In this document: in pieces, positions 45,933 through 56,150 of the stretch | Numbering within the stretch: the first letter of the stretch is position 1 | How the letters are laid out: every line of letters starts with the position of its first letter | Assembly (NCBI RefSeq): GCF_000369005.1 | Contig: NZ_KB849766.1 | Span: forward strand, 476,084-540,083 | DNA: 64,000 nt | DNA from: Acinetobacter beijerinckii CIP 110307 | GTDB lineage: Bacteria; Pseudomonadota; Gammaproteobacteria; Pseudomonadales; Moraxellaceae | Reading direction: 5' to 3' | The notes under the pieces: generated by a model | What the model was told of the DNA's origin: nothing | Database searches by the model: none | The model's input: only the letters and a program-made list of their open reading frames with translations | Position numbers and translations under genes: made by a program

Positions 45933-47183
45933 TTACTCCTCAGGTAACAAACGCTCTTTTTCCCAGAGTGATTCTATTGTTTCGCGCTCACGAATTAAAT
46001 AGGATTGATCACCACTGACCATAACTTCAGCAGCACGACCACGTGTATTATAGTTTGAGCTCATCACAAAACCATAAGCACCCGCACCTAATACAGCAAG
46101 CACATCATTTTCTTGAAGCGCTAAATCACGCTGTTTACCCAAGAAATCACCCGTTTCACATATTGCACCGACCAAATCCCAAGTTTTCACTTCAACGTCA
46201 GTATTTGAATTAACCGATTGAATATCCATCCATGCTTCATATAAAGCTGGACGAATTAAGTCATTCATTGCAGCATCAATAATTGCAAAATTACGGTGAT
46301 TGGTTGGTTTTAATAAATCAACTTTGGTCAGTAATACGCCAGCATTTGCTGAAATACTACGCCCCGGTTCCATATAGACTTTTAAACCCAGTTTTTCTAA
46401 AGCTGGACGCATTGAATTTGCATACTCTGCAACAGTTGGCGGTGTTTCATCTTTATAACAAACACCTAAACCGCCACCGATATCAATATGTTTGAGGTTG
46501 ATACCCAATTTTTTCAACTCTTCAATCATCAAAATCACACGGTCAAGTGCATCAACAAAAGGTTTAGTTTCCGTAAGTTGAGAACCAATATGACAATCAA
46601 TACCTACTATCTCTAAATTTGGCAGTGATGCGGCATATTGATAAGTTTCATTTACCGTATCACTTGGAATACCAAACTTATTTTCTTTCAATCCAGTTGA
46701 AATATAAGGATGCGTTTTTGCATCAACGTCTGGATTTACCCGCAAAGAAATCGGCGCTTTTTTAGCTAATTTTGCCGCAACTTTTTGAATACGATCTAGC
46801 TCGGCATAAGATTCCACATTAAAGCAAGCAATACCGACGTTTAAAGCTTTTTCAATATCTGCTTCAGATTTACCTAGACCTGAAAATACGATTTTTGCAG
46901 GATCACCACCAGCAGCTAAAACACGCGCAAGTTCACCACCTGTAACAATATCAAAACCAGCACCCAACTTTGCCAACACGTTTAGAACAGCGATATTTGA
47001 GTTGGATTTCACCGCAAAACAGATTTGATGATCTATAAAATCAAAAGCACGATCCATATCTAAATAATGTTTTTCCAAAGTAGATTTTGAATAAACATAG
47101 AGTGGTGTGCCGAATTGCTGTGCGAGCTGATCTAATGAACATTGCTCCGCATGCAATACTCCATTAATGCGCGTGAAACTCAT
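45933..47183 (-). CDS. lysA: Diaminopimelate decarboxylase
   Basis: A 416-residue PLP enzyme of the alanine racemase-like fold that makes lysine from meso-DAP. The PLP lysine is in CFAVKSNSNIAVL. Other blocks are HIGSQLT, IDIGGGLGVCY, EPGRSISANAG and ICETGDFLGKQR (catalytic Cys). It is in an operon with lptM upstream (38 bp) and dapF downstream. Confidence 0.96.
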   Translation of the reverse strand: MSFTRINGVLHAEQCSLDQLAQQFGTPLYVYSKSTLEKHYLDMDRAFDFIDHQICFAVKSNSNIAVLNVLAKLGAGFDIVTGGELARVLAAGGDPAKIVFSGLGKSEADIEKALNVGIACFNVESYAELDRIQKVAAKLAKKAPISLRVNPDVDAKTHPYISTGLKENKFGIPSDTVNETYQYAASLPNLEIVGIDCHIGSQLTETKPFVDALDRVILMIEELKKLGINLKHIDIGGGLGVCYKDETPPTVAEYANSMRPALEKLGLKVYMEPGRSISANAGVLLTKVDLLKPTNHRNFAIIDAAMNDLIRPALYEAWMDIQSVNSNTDVEVKTWDLVGAICETGDFLGKQRDLALQENDVLAVLGAGAYGFVMSSNYNTRGRAAEVMVSGDQSYLIRERETIESLWEKERLLPEE

Positions 47184-47220
47184 GAAGGTGTCCTTGTTTA
47201 CAAACTTGAAAGGTTGTTGT

Positions 47221-47445
47221 CTATGGTTGAGCTATAGATGATGTTTCTAGAGTTGCCGTATTTTCATCATCTGCTTTGACATCAGAAGAATTCTTTGCTG
47301 AAGATTCTTCATTTTTATAAAGCAAATATTTTGCACGTTTGTCGTGATTTGGGTCTGACGGTAATTGTAATGCACCCGATTGACCACATGCAGTTAATAG
47401 CATACTACTGAGCAACAAACTGATAGAACAAATGGCTTTAAGCAT
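47221..47445 (-). CDS. lptM: LptM/YifL-like small lipoprotein
   Basis: A 74-residue lipoprotein with a clear lipobox (LLTAC) and the early pattern CGQSGALQLP that resembles LptM, which helps LptD maturation. Conserved placement immediately upstream of lysA/dapF strengthens the call. The rest is polar and Ser/Glu-rich. Confidence 0.8.
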   Translation of the reverse strand: MLKAICSISLLLSSMLLTACGQSGALQLPSDPNHDKRAKYLLYKNEESSAKNSSDVKADDENTATLETSSIAQP

Positions 47446-47516
47446 CTGCGCACCTAACTTTTACATTTTGCAGCAGTATAGCGTGATCAATCGATGCGCT
47501 AAAGCCTAAACATAAA

Positions 47517-47543
47517 AAAACGCCAACTTCTTGTTAGCGTTTT
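47517..47543 (-). terminator. Terminator downstream of cycA
   Basis: Stem AAAACGCTAAC / GTTGGCGTTTT (minus strand, with one G-U pair) around AAGAA and followed by TTT. It separates cycA from lptM. Confidence 0.8.
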
Positions 47544-47560
47544 ATTTTCAACTGACAAAT

Positions 47561-48973
47561 TTATTTTCTTTTCGCAAAGAAATATCCTATCGCTAAGATG
47601 ATGAACCAAACTGGACTTACTTTTAATGATTCTAAAGTTGTCTCATCCAATGCAAGGAAATAAATTGTCGCTAAGAAAAAGACAATCACAATCCAACAAG
47701 TGAATATGCCGCCAGGTAGCTTAAATGTCGATTGCGCATGTAATTCAGGACGATTTTTACGGTAGTTAATATAACTCCACATAATAATCATCCAAACACA
47801 GATGAACAGAATCGTAGATAAGGTTGTTGCCAATGTGAAAGCTGTTACTTCATCATTGGTGCCTGTTTTGACTTTGTAAATAAACTGTACGAATGCACCG
47901 ATAAAGATACAGATCGAAGAGAATACCAGCGCTTTAGATGGAACAGCAGAATTTGATAAACGAGCAAATAATTTTGGTGCTTGCTTATCCGTTGATAAAC
48001 CAAACAACATACGACTCGTTGAGAACACACCACTATTCATTGATGACATCACTGAAGATAACACCACTAAATTCATGATAATTGCTGCTGAAGCAATCCC
48101 CGCTTGCGAGAAAATATTGACGAATGGGCTGACCTTAGGATTAATCTGATCCCAAGGTGTCACACACATCACAACAAACAATGCCAAAACATAGAAAATA
48201 ATGATTCGGATTGGAATTGAGTTAATTGCTTTCGGCAAATTACGCTTTGGATCTTGAGTTTCCGCAGCCGTTGTACCTACCAGTTCTACACCAACAAAAG
48301 CAAAAATTGCAATTTGGAAGCCTGCCAAGAAACCATCCAAGCCTTTAGGGAACATGCCGCCATGTGTCCACAAATTACTGATACTTGCAGTTGTACCAGT
48401 GGTATTAGTAAAACCAGTGAAAATCATCCATAAACCTACAAATATCAGTACGATAATTGCAGTAATTTTGACCATCGCAAACCAGAATTCCATTTCACCA
48501 AATAGTTTTACAGTGACAAGGTTTAATCCCAGTACAAAAAGAATTGCGACAGAACTAATCAGTAAACCACCTAAAGCAGTAAACGACTCTCCGCCATTAA
48601 AGAATTCTAGATAATAGATAATTGCGGATAAATCAGCGATACCAATCGTGACCCAACATAACCAGTAAGTCCAACCAACAAAATAGCCTGCCCATGGACC
48701 AATAAGATCAGTAGATAAGTCAATAAAAGACTTATAATTTAAGTTTGATAAAAGCAATTCACCTAATGCTCGCATAACAAAAAACACCATCAAACCGATG
48801 GTCATATAGATGAATAAAATTGAAGGACCAGCCAAACTAATGGTTTTGCCAGAGCCCATGAAAAGCCCTGTTCCAATTGCTCCACCAATCGCAATCAACT
48901 GTAGATGTCGATTAGAAAGACTACGGTGAAGTCCGCCTTGATCGGTCGCTTCACTCAGATTTTGATTCGACAT
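47561..48973 (-). CDS. cycA: CycA-type D-serine/D-alanine/glycine permease
   Basis: A 470-residue amino acid/polyamine/organocation family symporter with 12 helices. The segment LSNRHLQLIAIGGAIGTGLF and MGSGKTISLAGPSILFIYM are near-identical to CycA, as are GEMEFWFAMVKITAI and VGTTAAETQDPKRNLPKAI. It takes up glycine, D-alanine and D-serine (and D-cycloserine). Confidence 0.9.
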   Translation of the reverse strand: MSNQNLSEATDQGGLHRSLSNRHLQLIAIGGAIGTGLFMGSGKTISLAGPSILFIYMTIGLMVFFVMRALGELLLSNLNYKSFIDLSTDLIGPWAGYFVGWTYWLCWVTIGIADLSAIIYYLEFFNGGESFTALGGLLISSVAILFVLGLNLVTVKLFGEMEFWFAMVKITAIIVLIFVGLWMIFTGFTNTTGTTASISNLWTHGGMFPKGLDGFLAGFQIAIFAFVGVELVGTTAAETQDPKRNLPKAINSIPIRIIIFYVLALFVVMCVTPWDQINPKVSPFVNIFSQAGIASAAIIMNLVVLSSVMSSMNSGVFSTSRMLFGLSTDKQAPKLFARLSNSAVPSKALVFSSICIFIGAFVQFIYKVKTGTNDEVTAFTLATTLSTILFICVWMIIMWSYINYRKNRPELHAQSTFKLPGGIFTCWIVIVFFLATIYFLALDETTLESLKVSPVWFIILAIGYFFAKRK

Positions 48974-49274
48974 TTTACAAAAATCTCCAGTATTGTTGTC
49001 CGTTAACCTGAAATCGAATCAAAATAACCTGCACCATTATTAGGCATCTTTTTTTAACACTTATTTTTGAAACGCTTTCAGTTCAACAACTTCTGCCTGT
49101 ATTACTCAATATTTCAAGTGAAATAAAAATTGGATAGGATGATACGCACTAGAATAGGACAATACAATCAAGTCGCTTACAGATACTGTGACTTATTAGG
49201 TTTAAAAAAATAAGCAGCGGTAATCGCTGCTTATTTTTATTGAAATATAAAGTTATATTTCGACTACTTAATAC
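48974..49274. other. Gene-free region with terminator
   Basis: About 300 bases between the cycA start and the AGCS symporter stop. It contains the hairpin at 49206-49238 and presumably the cycA promoter. Confidence 0.6.
49206..49238. terminator. Strong terminator after AGCS symporter
   Basis: A 14-bp perfect stem (AAAAATAAGCAGCG / CGCTGCTTATTTTT) with loop GTAAT and T-runs on both strands. Confidence 0.9.
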
Positions 49275-50768
49275 TTATTTTTGTTTGTTTTTAATACGTT
49301 CTTCCCAGAAGGTTGCATTACGAATGCCAAGCTTAACAGGATCAAAGGTAAACTCTTTAACGCCTGCTTTTTGCTGCTCTTCATAATCTCTCAACGCTTT
49401 AATGGTTGGTTTCCAAATGAAGTAGGTCATGATAATACCAATGATGTTAATCCAAGCCATTAAACCAACACCGATATCTCCAATTCCCCAAATATACCCA
49501 GTTGCACTGAGGACACCGTATGAAACTGAAATAATGATAAAACATTTAGTTAGAAATAAAAGAGAAGGTGTTTTAGTAATGTAACTTAAATAAGTAATAT
49601 TGGTTTCAGCAATATAGTAGTAAGCAACAATCGTTGTGAATGCAAAGAAGAACACAGCTAATGCTACGAAAACTTGCCCAAAACCACCAAATACTGTACT
49701 TACTGCCATTTGAGTAAACGCAGGAGAGCCAATTTCAGCTGTTGCAGCAACATTTTGTACAATAAATTGACCAGCTTCTAAAGTACCTTGAACATTATAC
49801 ATTCCAGTAATAAGAATCATAAATGCGGTAGCTGAGCAAACAAATAAGGTATCGATATAAATTGAGAAAGATTGAACAAGTCCTTGTTGGGCTGGATGTT
49901 GTACCTCTGCTGCTGCTGCTGCATGAGGACCCGTACCTTGTCCTGCTTCGTTAGAATACACTCCACGTTTCACACCCCAACCAATTGCAGCACCAATGCC
50001 TGCCATCGGTGAAAAAGCATCTGCAAAGATTAATGAGATCACACCTGGTAGTTTATCAATATTGATAAAGACAATAATTAGTGCCATTACAATATAGCCA
50101 GCTGCCATAAACGGCACTACAAATTCAGCGAATTTTGCAATACGTTTGATACCACCAAAAATGATGACTGCAAGTAATGTTACAATCACAATTAAAGCGA
50201 GTAGTTTATAAGTGCCGACATTTCCAAAAACGATCGCACCTTCGCCTGTGATTTGTGTAAAAGCATTACCTACTGCATTTGCTTGAATACCGGGTAAAAA
50301 CAAACCACATGAAATGATTGCGGCAATCGCAAATAAAATACCCAACCAACGCTGACCTAGACCTTTGTCAAAATAAAAAGCTGGTCCACCACGATATTGT
50401 CCTTGATATTCAACCTTATAAATTTGACCTAAAGTTGATTCCACATAAGCAGTACTTGCACCTAAAAATGCAACCACCCACATCCAAAATACAGCACCAG
50501 GACCACCAAAACCAATTGCGGCAGCAACACCAGCAATATTACCAACACCGACACGACCTGAAAGCGACACAGCTAAGGCTTGAAAAGATGAAATACCCTG
50601 CGCTGATGAACTTCCTTTAATTAAAAGCCTGATCATGTCTTTAACTTGACGGACTTGAACAAACCGAGTCAAAACAGAAAAAAATAAACCTGCACCTAAA
50701 CATAAATAGATCAGAGCTTTGCTCCAAATAATACTATTTACCCAATCAACAATTTCTGCTGCACTCAT
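49275..50768 (-). CDS. AGCS-family sodium:alanine/glycine symporter
   Basis: A 497-residue protein from MSAAEIVDWVNS. It has the AGCS signatures SLSGRVGVGNIAGVAAAIGFGGPGAVFWMW and GVKRGVYSNEAGQGTGPHAAAAAEVQHP (shown abridged in pieces), and 8-10 helices. It brings in alanine or glycine with Na+. It is adjacent to the CycA gene on the same strand but separated by a terminator. Confidence 0.93.
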   Translation of the reverse strand: MSAAEIVDWVNSIIWSKALIYLCLGAGLFFSVLTRFVQVRQVKDMIRLLIKGSSSAQGISSFQALAVSLSGRVGVGNIAGVAAAIGFGGPGAVFWMWVVAFLGASTAYVESTLGQIYKVEYQGQYRGGPAFYFDKGLGQRWLGILFAIAAIISCGLFLPGIQANAVGNAFTQITGEGAIVFGNVGTYKLLALIVIVTLLAVIIFGGIKRIAKFAEFVVPFMAAGYIVMALIIVFINIDKLPGVISLIFADAFSPMAGIGAAIGWGVKRGVYSNEAGQGTGPHAAAAAEVQHPAQQGLVQSFSIYIDTLFVCSATAFMILITGMYNVQGTLEAGQFIVQNVAATAEIGSPAFTQMAVSTVFGGFGQVFVALAVFFFAFTTIVAYYYIAETNITYLSYITKTPSLLFLTKCFIIISVSYGVLSATGYIWGIGDIGVGLMAWINIIGIIMTYFIWKPTIKALRDYEEQQKAGVKEFTFDPVKLGIRNATFWEERIKNKQK

Positions 50769-51128
50769 AAACACCAACCTTTTTTATATATGTTGAAAAT
50801 ATAGCGAACGTTATATTTTCATATGTTTGAGCAAGAGCAATATCTATGCCATTGATTATTAATATCCTGACAATAAATAATCAAATGCTCAAAATCCTTC
50901 CATAGTAAAAGTGAACCGAACGAAATATTGATCAAAAAAACACATCGTATCTTACTTGTAAAAGTCACATATCATGTTATTTTTCTGAACACTTCCCTTT
51001 AACTAGTGAGTTACGAAAAACGCTCTATTTCCTTTAATCCTTTTGAAGAAAATAAGCTCTAGGTTTTCACCTTGTTTCCGTAATTACTCTACTTTTATCC
51101 AATTTACAGAATTTTTTCAATTTTATAT
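50769..51128. other. Gene-free region between divergent symporter gene and radA
   Basis: About 360 AT-rich bases holding both promoters. No gene or notable repeat seen. Confidence 0.55.
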
Positions 51129-52520
51129 ATGGCAAAAATTAAAACTATTTATCGATGTGAACAATGTGGTGCAGATCATTCTAAATGGGCTGGTCAATGT
51201 TCTGAGTGTGGCGAATGGAATAGTCTAGTAGAAGTTCGACTAGAACCTACAGTTAGTCATAGAGCTCAGCCTAAAATGGGAGGTGGTTATGCTGGTCAAA
51301 GTGCCAATATTACAACACTTAATCAAATCTCAGTTTCACATGAAACTCGCCTACAAACAGGTATTAGCGAATTTGATCGTGTACTCGGTGGTGGTTTGGT
51401 TACAGGCTCTGTAGTGTTGATTGGTGGTGATCCTGGTATTGGTAAATCAACCATCTTGTTGCAAACTGCAACACACATGGCCAGTAAAAAAAGCTCAGCG
51501 CTTTATGTGACTGGTGAGGAATCACTTTCACAAGTAGCCTTACGTGCACAACGTTTAGATCTCCCCACAGACTCACTTAAAGTCATGGCTGAGACCTGTG
51601 TCGAGCGTATATGTGAAGTATTAGCACACGAACGTCCTGCTGTTGCGATTTTGGATTCGATTCAAACCCTATATACAGAAACTCTGCAATCTGCGCCCGG
51701 TGGTGTTTCACAAATCCGTGAGTCTGCTGCCCTCTTAACTCGGTTTGCAAAGAATAGCGGTACTGCTTTATTCCTTGTAGGTCATGTCACCAAAGAAGGT
51801 GCATTGGCTGGTCCACGTGTTTTAGAACATATGGTGGATTGCGTGCTCTATTTTGAAGGTCAATCGGACTCCCGTTATCGAATGATTCGTGCAGTCAAGA
51901 ACCGTTTTGGTGCAGTCAATGAATTAGGCGTATTTGCAATGACCGATAAAGGTCTCCGTGAGGTTGCTAATCCGTCCGCAATTTTTCTAAGTCGATATGA
52001 TGAAGCCATTCCTGGTTCAATCGTGATGATCAGCCGTGAAGGTACTCGTCCATTGTTAGTCGAAGTACAAGCTCTAGTCGATGATGCACATGGACAACCT
52101 CGTCGCGTTGCATTAGGCTTAGAACAAAACCGTTTGAATATGCTCCTTGCAGTGATGCATCGTCATGGCGGAGTGCAGACTGCGGGTCAAGATGTTTACG
52201 TCAATGTTGTTGGTGGTTTGAAGATCACTGAAACAGGCTCAGATTTGGCGGTATTACTAGCTTGTGCCTCCAGCCTACGCGGTAAAGCCTTGCCACAACA
52301 ATTGGCTGTTTTTGGTGAAGTCGGTTTGTCAGGTGAAATTCGTCCTGTGCCGAACGGACAAGAGCGCTTAAAAGAAGCGGCTAAGCACGGTTTTAAATAT
52401 GTGATTTTACCTAGAGCGAATGCTCCACAGAAAGCAATCGAAGGCGTTCAAATCATTACAGTTGCACGTTTACATGAAGCTTTAACTGAAGCAATGCAGT
52501 TGAGTGACGAATTGACATAA
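51129..52520 (+). CDS. radA: DNA repair protein RadA
   Basis: A 463-residue RecA-like ATPase for processing recombination intermediates. It has an N-terminal C4 zinc finger (CEQCGADHSKWAGQCSECG), Walker A GGDPGIGKST, the RadA motif KNRFGAVNELG and a C-terminal Lon-protease-like domain (ENRLNMLLAVMHRHGG then GEVGLSGEIRPV). Standard length. Confidence 0.95.
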   Translation: MAKIKTIYRCEQCGADHSKWAGQCSECGEWNSLVEVRLEPTVSHRAQPKMGGGYAGQSANITTLNQISVSHETRLQTGISEFDRVLGGGLVTGSVVLIGGDPGIGKSTILLQTATHMASKKSSALYVTGEESLSQVALRAQRLDLPTDSLKVMAETCVERICEVLAHERPAVAILDSIQTLYTETLQSAPGGVSQIRESAALLTRFAKNSGTALFLVGHVTKEGALAGPRVLEHMVDCVLYFEGQSDSRYRMIRAVKNRFGAVNELGVFAMTDKGLREVANPSAIFLSRYDEAIPGSIVMISREGTRPLLVEVQALVDDAHGQPRRVALGLEQNRLNMLLAVMHRHGGVQTAGQDVYVNVVGGLKITETGSDLAVLLACASSLRGKALPQQLAVFGEVGLSGEIRPVPNGQERLKEAAKHGFKYVILPRANAPQKAIEGVQIITVARLHEALTEAMQLSDELT

Positions 52521-52602
52521 AAAAACATACTTTTTTAGTTGAAATTAATGCTCAATACCCGCATAAATACACTTACAAATTAAGTTTGAATAGGAATTTT
52601 CG

Positions 52603-53574
52603 ATGCAAGTACACCAGCGTGGCTTGATGGCAGCTCTTTTAATGGCAACACTTGTGGCTGCACCGCTTGCAGAAGCAAAACGTGCAGGTGGTGGAAAAAG
52701 TCATGGTATGAGTAGATCTAATTCATCTAGCCAATCTTATCAACCATCACGTCAAGCTGTTCCTGCTCAACAACAAACTGCACCACAAAAGTCAGGTCCA
52801 GGCGTTGGCTCTATGGTTGCGGCAGGTGTAGCTGGTGCTGCTGTAGGTGCTGTTGCAGCGAATGCCTTAGCAGATGATAAAAACCCTACTACAACTGAAC
52901 AGCAGCAAGCTGCTCAACAGCAAGAAGAAAAAGGTGGTATCCCAAGCTGGATTTGGGTATTACTCGCTGCCGCTGCTGCTTTCTTCCTATTCCGTAAAAT
53001 CGGCGCAAAAAAAAAATTAGCAGCTAATAATCCATATGCACCAAATAATGGCGGTCACAATAATTTTGGCCGTCAAACTCCGCCTCAATCAACTGTTCGT
53101 CAAACGAGTGACAACACGAATATTTTTGGTCAGTCAGTTGCAGGTGGAACATCAACAGCAACACAAGCACCTTTCGGCTCAGCTTCGATGAGCAGTGGCA
53201 ACCAATTACCAGATGGTACTGAACCTGCTGCATTCTTACGTATTGCACGTCAACGTTTCAATCATATCCAGTCGGTAAACAGTGCAAATAATGTAGAAGA
53301 AATTCGTCGTTACTTAACACCAGAACTTTATAGTTCGATGTATAGCGATATCATGGCGAACCAAGATCAAGATGTAGCAGAATTTAGCAATCTCAATGCA
53401 ATGGTGGTTGAAAGCACGACTGAAAATGGTCAATACCTTGTCAGTGTGCGTTTCACTGGTACTGTAAGCGAGGATTTGAACAGTTTGCCGCAACCTTTTA
53501 CAGAAATTTGGCACTTTGTTAAGCCTGCTGGCTCACAACAAGATTGGGTTGTTGCTGGTATTCAACAAGCTTAA
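52603..53574 (+). CDS. Tim44-like domain membrane protein
   Basis: A 323-residue protein. N-terminal signal/anchor (MAALLMATLVAAPLAEAKR), a Ser/Gln/Gly-rich linker with a Gly/Ala-rich helix, a second membrane helix (IPSWIWVLLAAAAAFFLF) and a C-terminal Tim44-like domain (~200-320; AFLRIARQRFNHIQSVNSANNVEEIRRYLTPELYSSMYSDI abridged). It may bind cytoplasmic or periplasmic partners; the function in bacteria is poorly known. Confidence 0.82.
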   Translation: MQVHQRGLMAALLMATLVAAPLAEAKRAGGGKSHGMSRSNSSSQSYQPSRQAVPAQQQTAPQKSGPGVGSMVAAGVAGAAVGAVAANALADDKNPTTTEQQQAAQQQEEKGGIPSWIWVLLAAAAAFFLFRKIGAKKKLAANNPYAPNNGGHNNFGRQTPPQSTVRQTSDNTNIFGQSVAGGTSTATQAPFGSASMSSGNQLPDGTEPAAFLRIARQRFNHIQSVNSANNVEEIRRYLTPELYSSMYSDIMANQDQDVAEFSNLNAMVVESTTENGQYLVSVRFTGTVSEDLNSLPQPFTEIWHFVKPAGSQQDWVVAGIQQA

Positions 53575-53593
53575 ACATTGCGTATGGTCTTTT

Positions 53594-53620
53594 AAAAGAG
53601 CTATTTAAATAGCTCTTTTT
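53594..53620 (+). terminator. Terminator after Tim44-like gene
   Basis: AAAAGAGCTATTT / AAATAGCTCTTTT stem, followed by TTATT. Confidence 0.8.
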
Positions 53621-54034
53621 TATTGTCTACACTTTTAAAAAGAAAGATACGATAAAAAAAGCCACTCTCTAGTATCGAGAATGGCTGAGTGTAAACAAAA
53701 TCAGAAAGTATTATTTGAGTTTTAAGCACAACCGAAGCACGATCGGTAGATTCATACTAGCGGATAAATTTTTTAAAAAATATTCCTCGTTTGGGGAATA
53801 AAGCTTATTGAAATTTGAAAAGTATTTTATCGATTACAAAAATAGTTTTATTTACCTCAGCTCTACAGCAATCAAAGAGAATCAAAATGCTACTCTGGCA
53901 TGAAGTACTTATCTGCCATTCCTAGCAATCAATAAGATATTTTCAGCTATGACTCATGACTCTAATCAAAGCAAACACTTTTCTAAACTATGTATTACTT
54001 CAGCAGAAGGTATTAGGACTATTCAAATAAAAAA

Positions 54035-54060
54035 GGCTTTGCCGAAGCAAAGCCATAAAA
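54035..54060 (-). terminator. Terminator downstream of pit
   Basis: Minus-strand stem GGCTTTGC-TTCG-GCAAAGCC followed by TTTTTT, 25 bases after the pit stop. Confidence 0.9.
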
Positions 54061-54084
54061 CGAGAAACTCAAACTACTAATTTA

Positions 54085-55713
54085 TCAGCCAACAAATTGT
54101 AAAAACAACCAATACAAGCCACCAGACAATGTAATTGTTGCTGGTAAAGTAAAGACCCAAGCTGAAAGAATTGTTTTTACTGTCGCAAAATTTAAACCTG
54201 ATCGATTGGCTACCATTGTACCCGCAACTGCACTGTTTAAAACGTGCGTAGTTGATACTGGCATACCGAGACCATCAGCAGCAGCAATTGTACTCATCGC
54301 CACTAACTCAGCAGACATACCTTGGCCATAAGTCATATGGTTTTTACCAATACGCTCACCTACAGTTACTACGATACGTTTCCAACCCACCATTGTTCCT
54401 AGACCAAGTGCCAATGCAACTGCAACTTTCACCCAATTTGGAATGTACTGAAGGAATGAATCTAAGCTACTACGATATTCTTTTACCACCTTCGCTTGAG
54501 CAGTATCCATAGCAGGTAAAGCTTCAGCTTTATCTAAACGCTTAAACGTTGTTGTACTTAAATACATATCATTGCGAATTTCACTCACCGCAGCTTCTGG
54601 AATCGCTTTCAGATCACCATAAGTTGCAACACGTGTACCCAAATGCGCAGTCATACTTGCAAGTGCTGGAACAACATCAGCTGTTTGCTCTTTGGTTTGA
54701 ATAAATTTCGTTAATACTTCACGCGACTTTTCGTCAGATAACTCATTTTGACTTACATTTAATACGGTCGCTGTTTGAGCAGATAGCTGTTCAAATGACT
54801 GTAAATGTTGAGCATCTAAACTTTTGTTTAAAGAATAAGCCAAAGGTACTAAACCAATCAAAATCAACATGATTAAACCCATGCCTTTTTGACCATCGTT
54901 TGAACCATGCGCAAAACTTACACCAGTACAAGTGAAAATTAGAATGGCACGAATTAATGGTGGCGGTGGTTTATTACCTTCCGGTGGCTGAAATAATTCC
55001 AATTGGTTTTTAAATATTTTTTTCACCAATAAAAATACAACCGCAGCAAAAGCAAAACCAATTAATGGAGAAAATAATAACGCTTTACCGACTTTAATCA
55101 CTTGATCCATATCAATGCCACTGGTTGCGCCAGTTGATGCATTTAACAAGTGATTCATGATGCCCACACCCAAGATTGAACCAATCAATGTATGTGAACT
55201 TGAAGCAGGAATTCCTAAGAACCAAGTTCCTAAATTCCACAAAATAGCAGCAATCAGCAAAGCAAATACCATTGCAAAACCTGCGCCACTACCTACATTC
55301 ATAATCATTTCAACAGGAAGCAATGCAATGATGCCATAAGCAACCGCACCACTTGCAACCATAACTCCTAAAAAGTTACAGAAACCTGCCCACATTACAG
55401 CAACTGGTGCAGGTAATGCATTTGTATAGATTACAGTTGCAACAGCGTTTGCAGTGTCATGAAAACCATTTACAAACTCAAAAGCGAGTGCAATAAAAAG
55501 AGCTGTCGATAAAAGAATGACAGAGTACAAACTCAATGGCGGTACATGTGCTAGATCAGCACTGACCTGAAAACCAATATAAATAAGTGTTGCAACAATA
55601 ATTGTCAAAAACACCGGCATGAAAAATTTCGGTGTTGGTACATGTACATTCGTCGATTTTGCCGTAGAGCTGGCAAGCGGTGAATCCGAAGCAGGAGGAA
55701 GATTTGAATTCAT
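54085..55713 (-). CDS. pit: Pit-family inorganic phosphate transporter
   Basis: A 542-residue inner-membrane phosphate (metal-phosphate):proton symporter from MNSNLPPASDSP. The duplicated PiT signature is clear: FVNGFHDTANAVATVIYT in the first half and SFAHGSNDGQKGMGLI in the second. A ~170-residue soluble loop (SLDAQHLQSFEQLSAQTATV...) sits between halves. Start is set at 55713; the upstream 22 residues are not conserved in pattern. Pho-type box upstream. Confidence 0.9.
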   Translation of the reverse strand: MNSNLPPASDSPLASSTAKSTNVHVPTPKFFMPVFLTIIVATLIYIGFQVSADLAHVPPLSLYSVILLSTALFIALAFEFVNGFHDTANAVATVIYTNALPAPVAVMWAGFCNFLGVMVASGAVAYGIIALLPVEMIMNVGSGAGFAMVFALLIAAILWNLGTWFLGIPASSSHTLIGSILGVGIMNHLLNASTGATSGIDMDQVIKVGKALLFSPLIGFAFAAVVFLLVKKIFKNQLELFQPPEGNKPPPPLIRAILIFTCTGVSFAHGSNDGQKGMGLIMLILIGLVPLAYSLNKSLDAQHLQSFEQLSAQTATVLNVSQNELSDEKSREVLTKFIQTKEQTADVVPALASMTAHLGTRVATYGDLKAIPEAAVSEIRNDMYLSTTTFKRLDKAEALPAMDTAQAKVVKEYRSSLDSFLQYIPNWVKVAVALALGLGTMVGWKRIVVTVGERIGKNHMTYGQGMSAELVAMSTIAAADGLGMPVSTTHVLNSAVAGTMVANRSGLNFATVKTILSAWVFTLPATITLSGGLYWLFLQFVG

Positions 55714-56150
55714 GTAGACGGTTAGAGGATAGTAAAATCCCCTGTATTGTTTAATTAAATTGTGACAATTATATGACAACGACTTGTCATATAAAGGCTA
55801 AATTTCATATTTTTTTAAAATTATCTTGTGTTTTTCTAGCAAAAATTCACCCTAAATATAAAAATAAATCATATAAAACAATAAATTAAAATTAAAAAAA
55901 TATCTCAATAACTGTTTGTCTGAATTTGCAACAAACGCACCAAAATATGAAATTTATTTGTCATATTTCATCTGATGGGCTTTTACTATGACCATTATTA
56001 AGACGAATTATTGCACTTTGATGAAAGTTTTATGACATTTAAAATGTGTACTGATGAATCACCACTCACCTGTGCTTAAAATACGCGCTTTATCGTAGCT
56101 TCTGTTACAATGCCCCTGCTTTTTATATTGACTATCTACTGGGGTTCCTT
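55714..56150. other. Intergenic region between pit and metH
   Basis: About 440 AT-rich bases with the Pho-type box (55762-55779), repeats of TTGTCATAT-like sequence (55785, 55958) and the metH leader. No gene or recognised riboswitch. Confidence 0.55.
55762..55779 (-). promoter_or_regulatory. Probable Pho box upstream of pit
   Basis: On the minus strand TTGTCAT-ATAA-TTGTCAC gives two 7-bp direct repeats 11 bp apart, matching the PhoB consensus (CTGTCAT-4-CTGTCA[CT]) except for the first base of each repeat. It lies ~50 bp before the pit start, where it would stand in for a -35 box. Confidence 0.6.

Larger units (their letters stand above)
53575..54084. other. Gene-free region with several hairpins
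   Basis: About 510 bases. A terminator follows the Tim44 gene (53594-53620) and another precedes the pit end (54035-54060). A third stem (GCCA-C-TCTC / GAGA-A-TGGC, ~53660-53690) is weaker. No gene seen. Confidence 0.6.
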
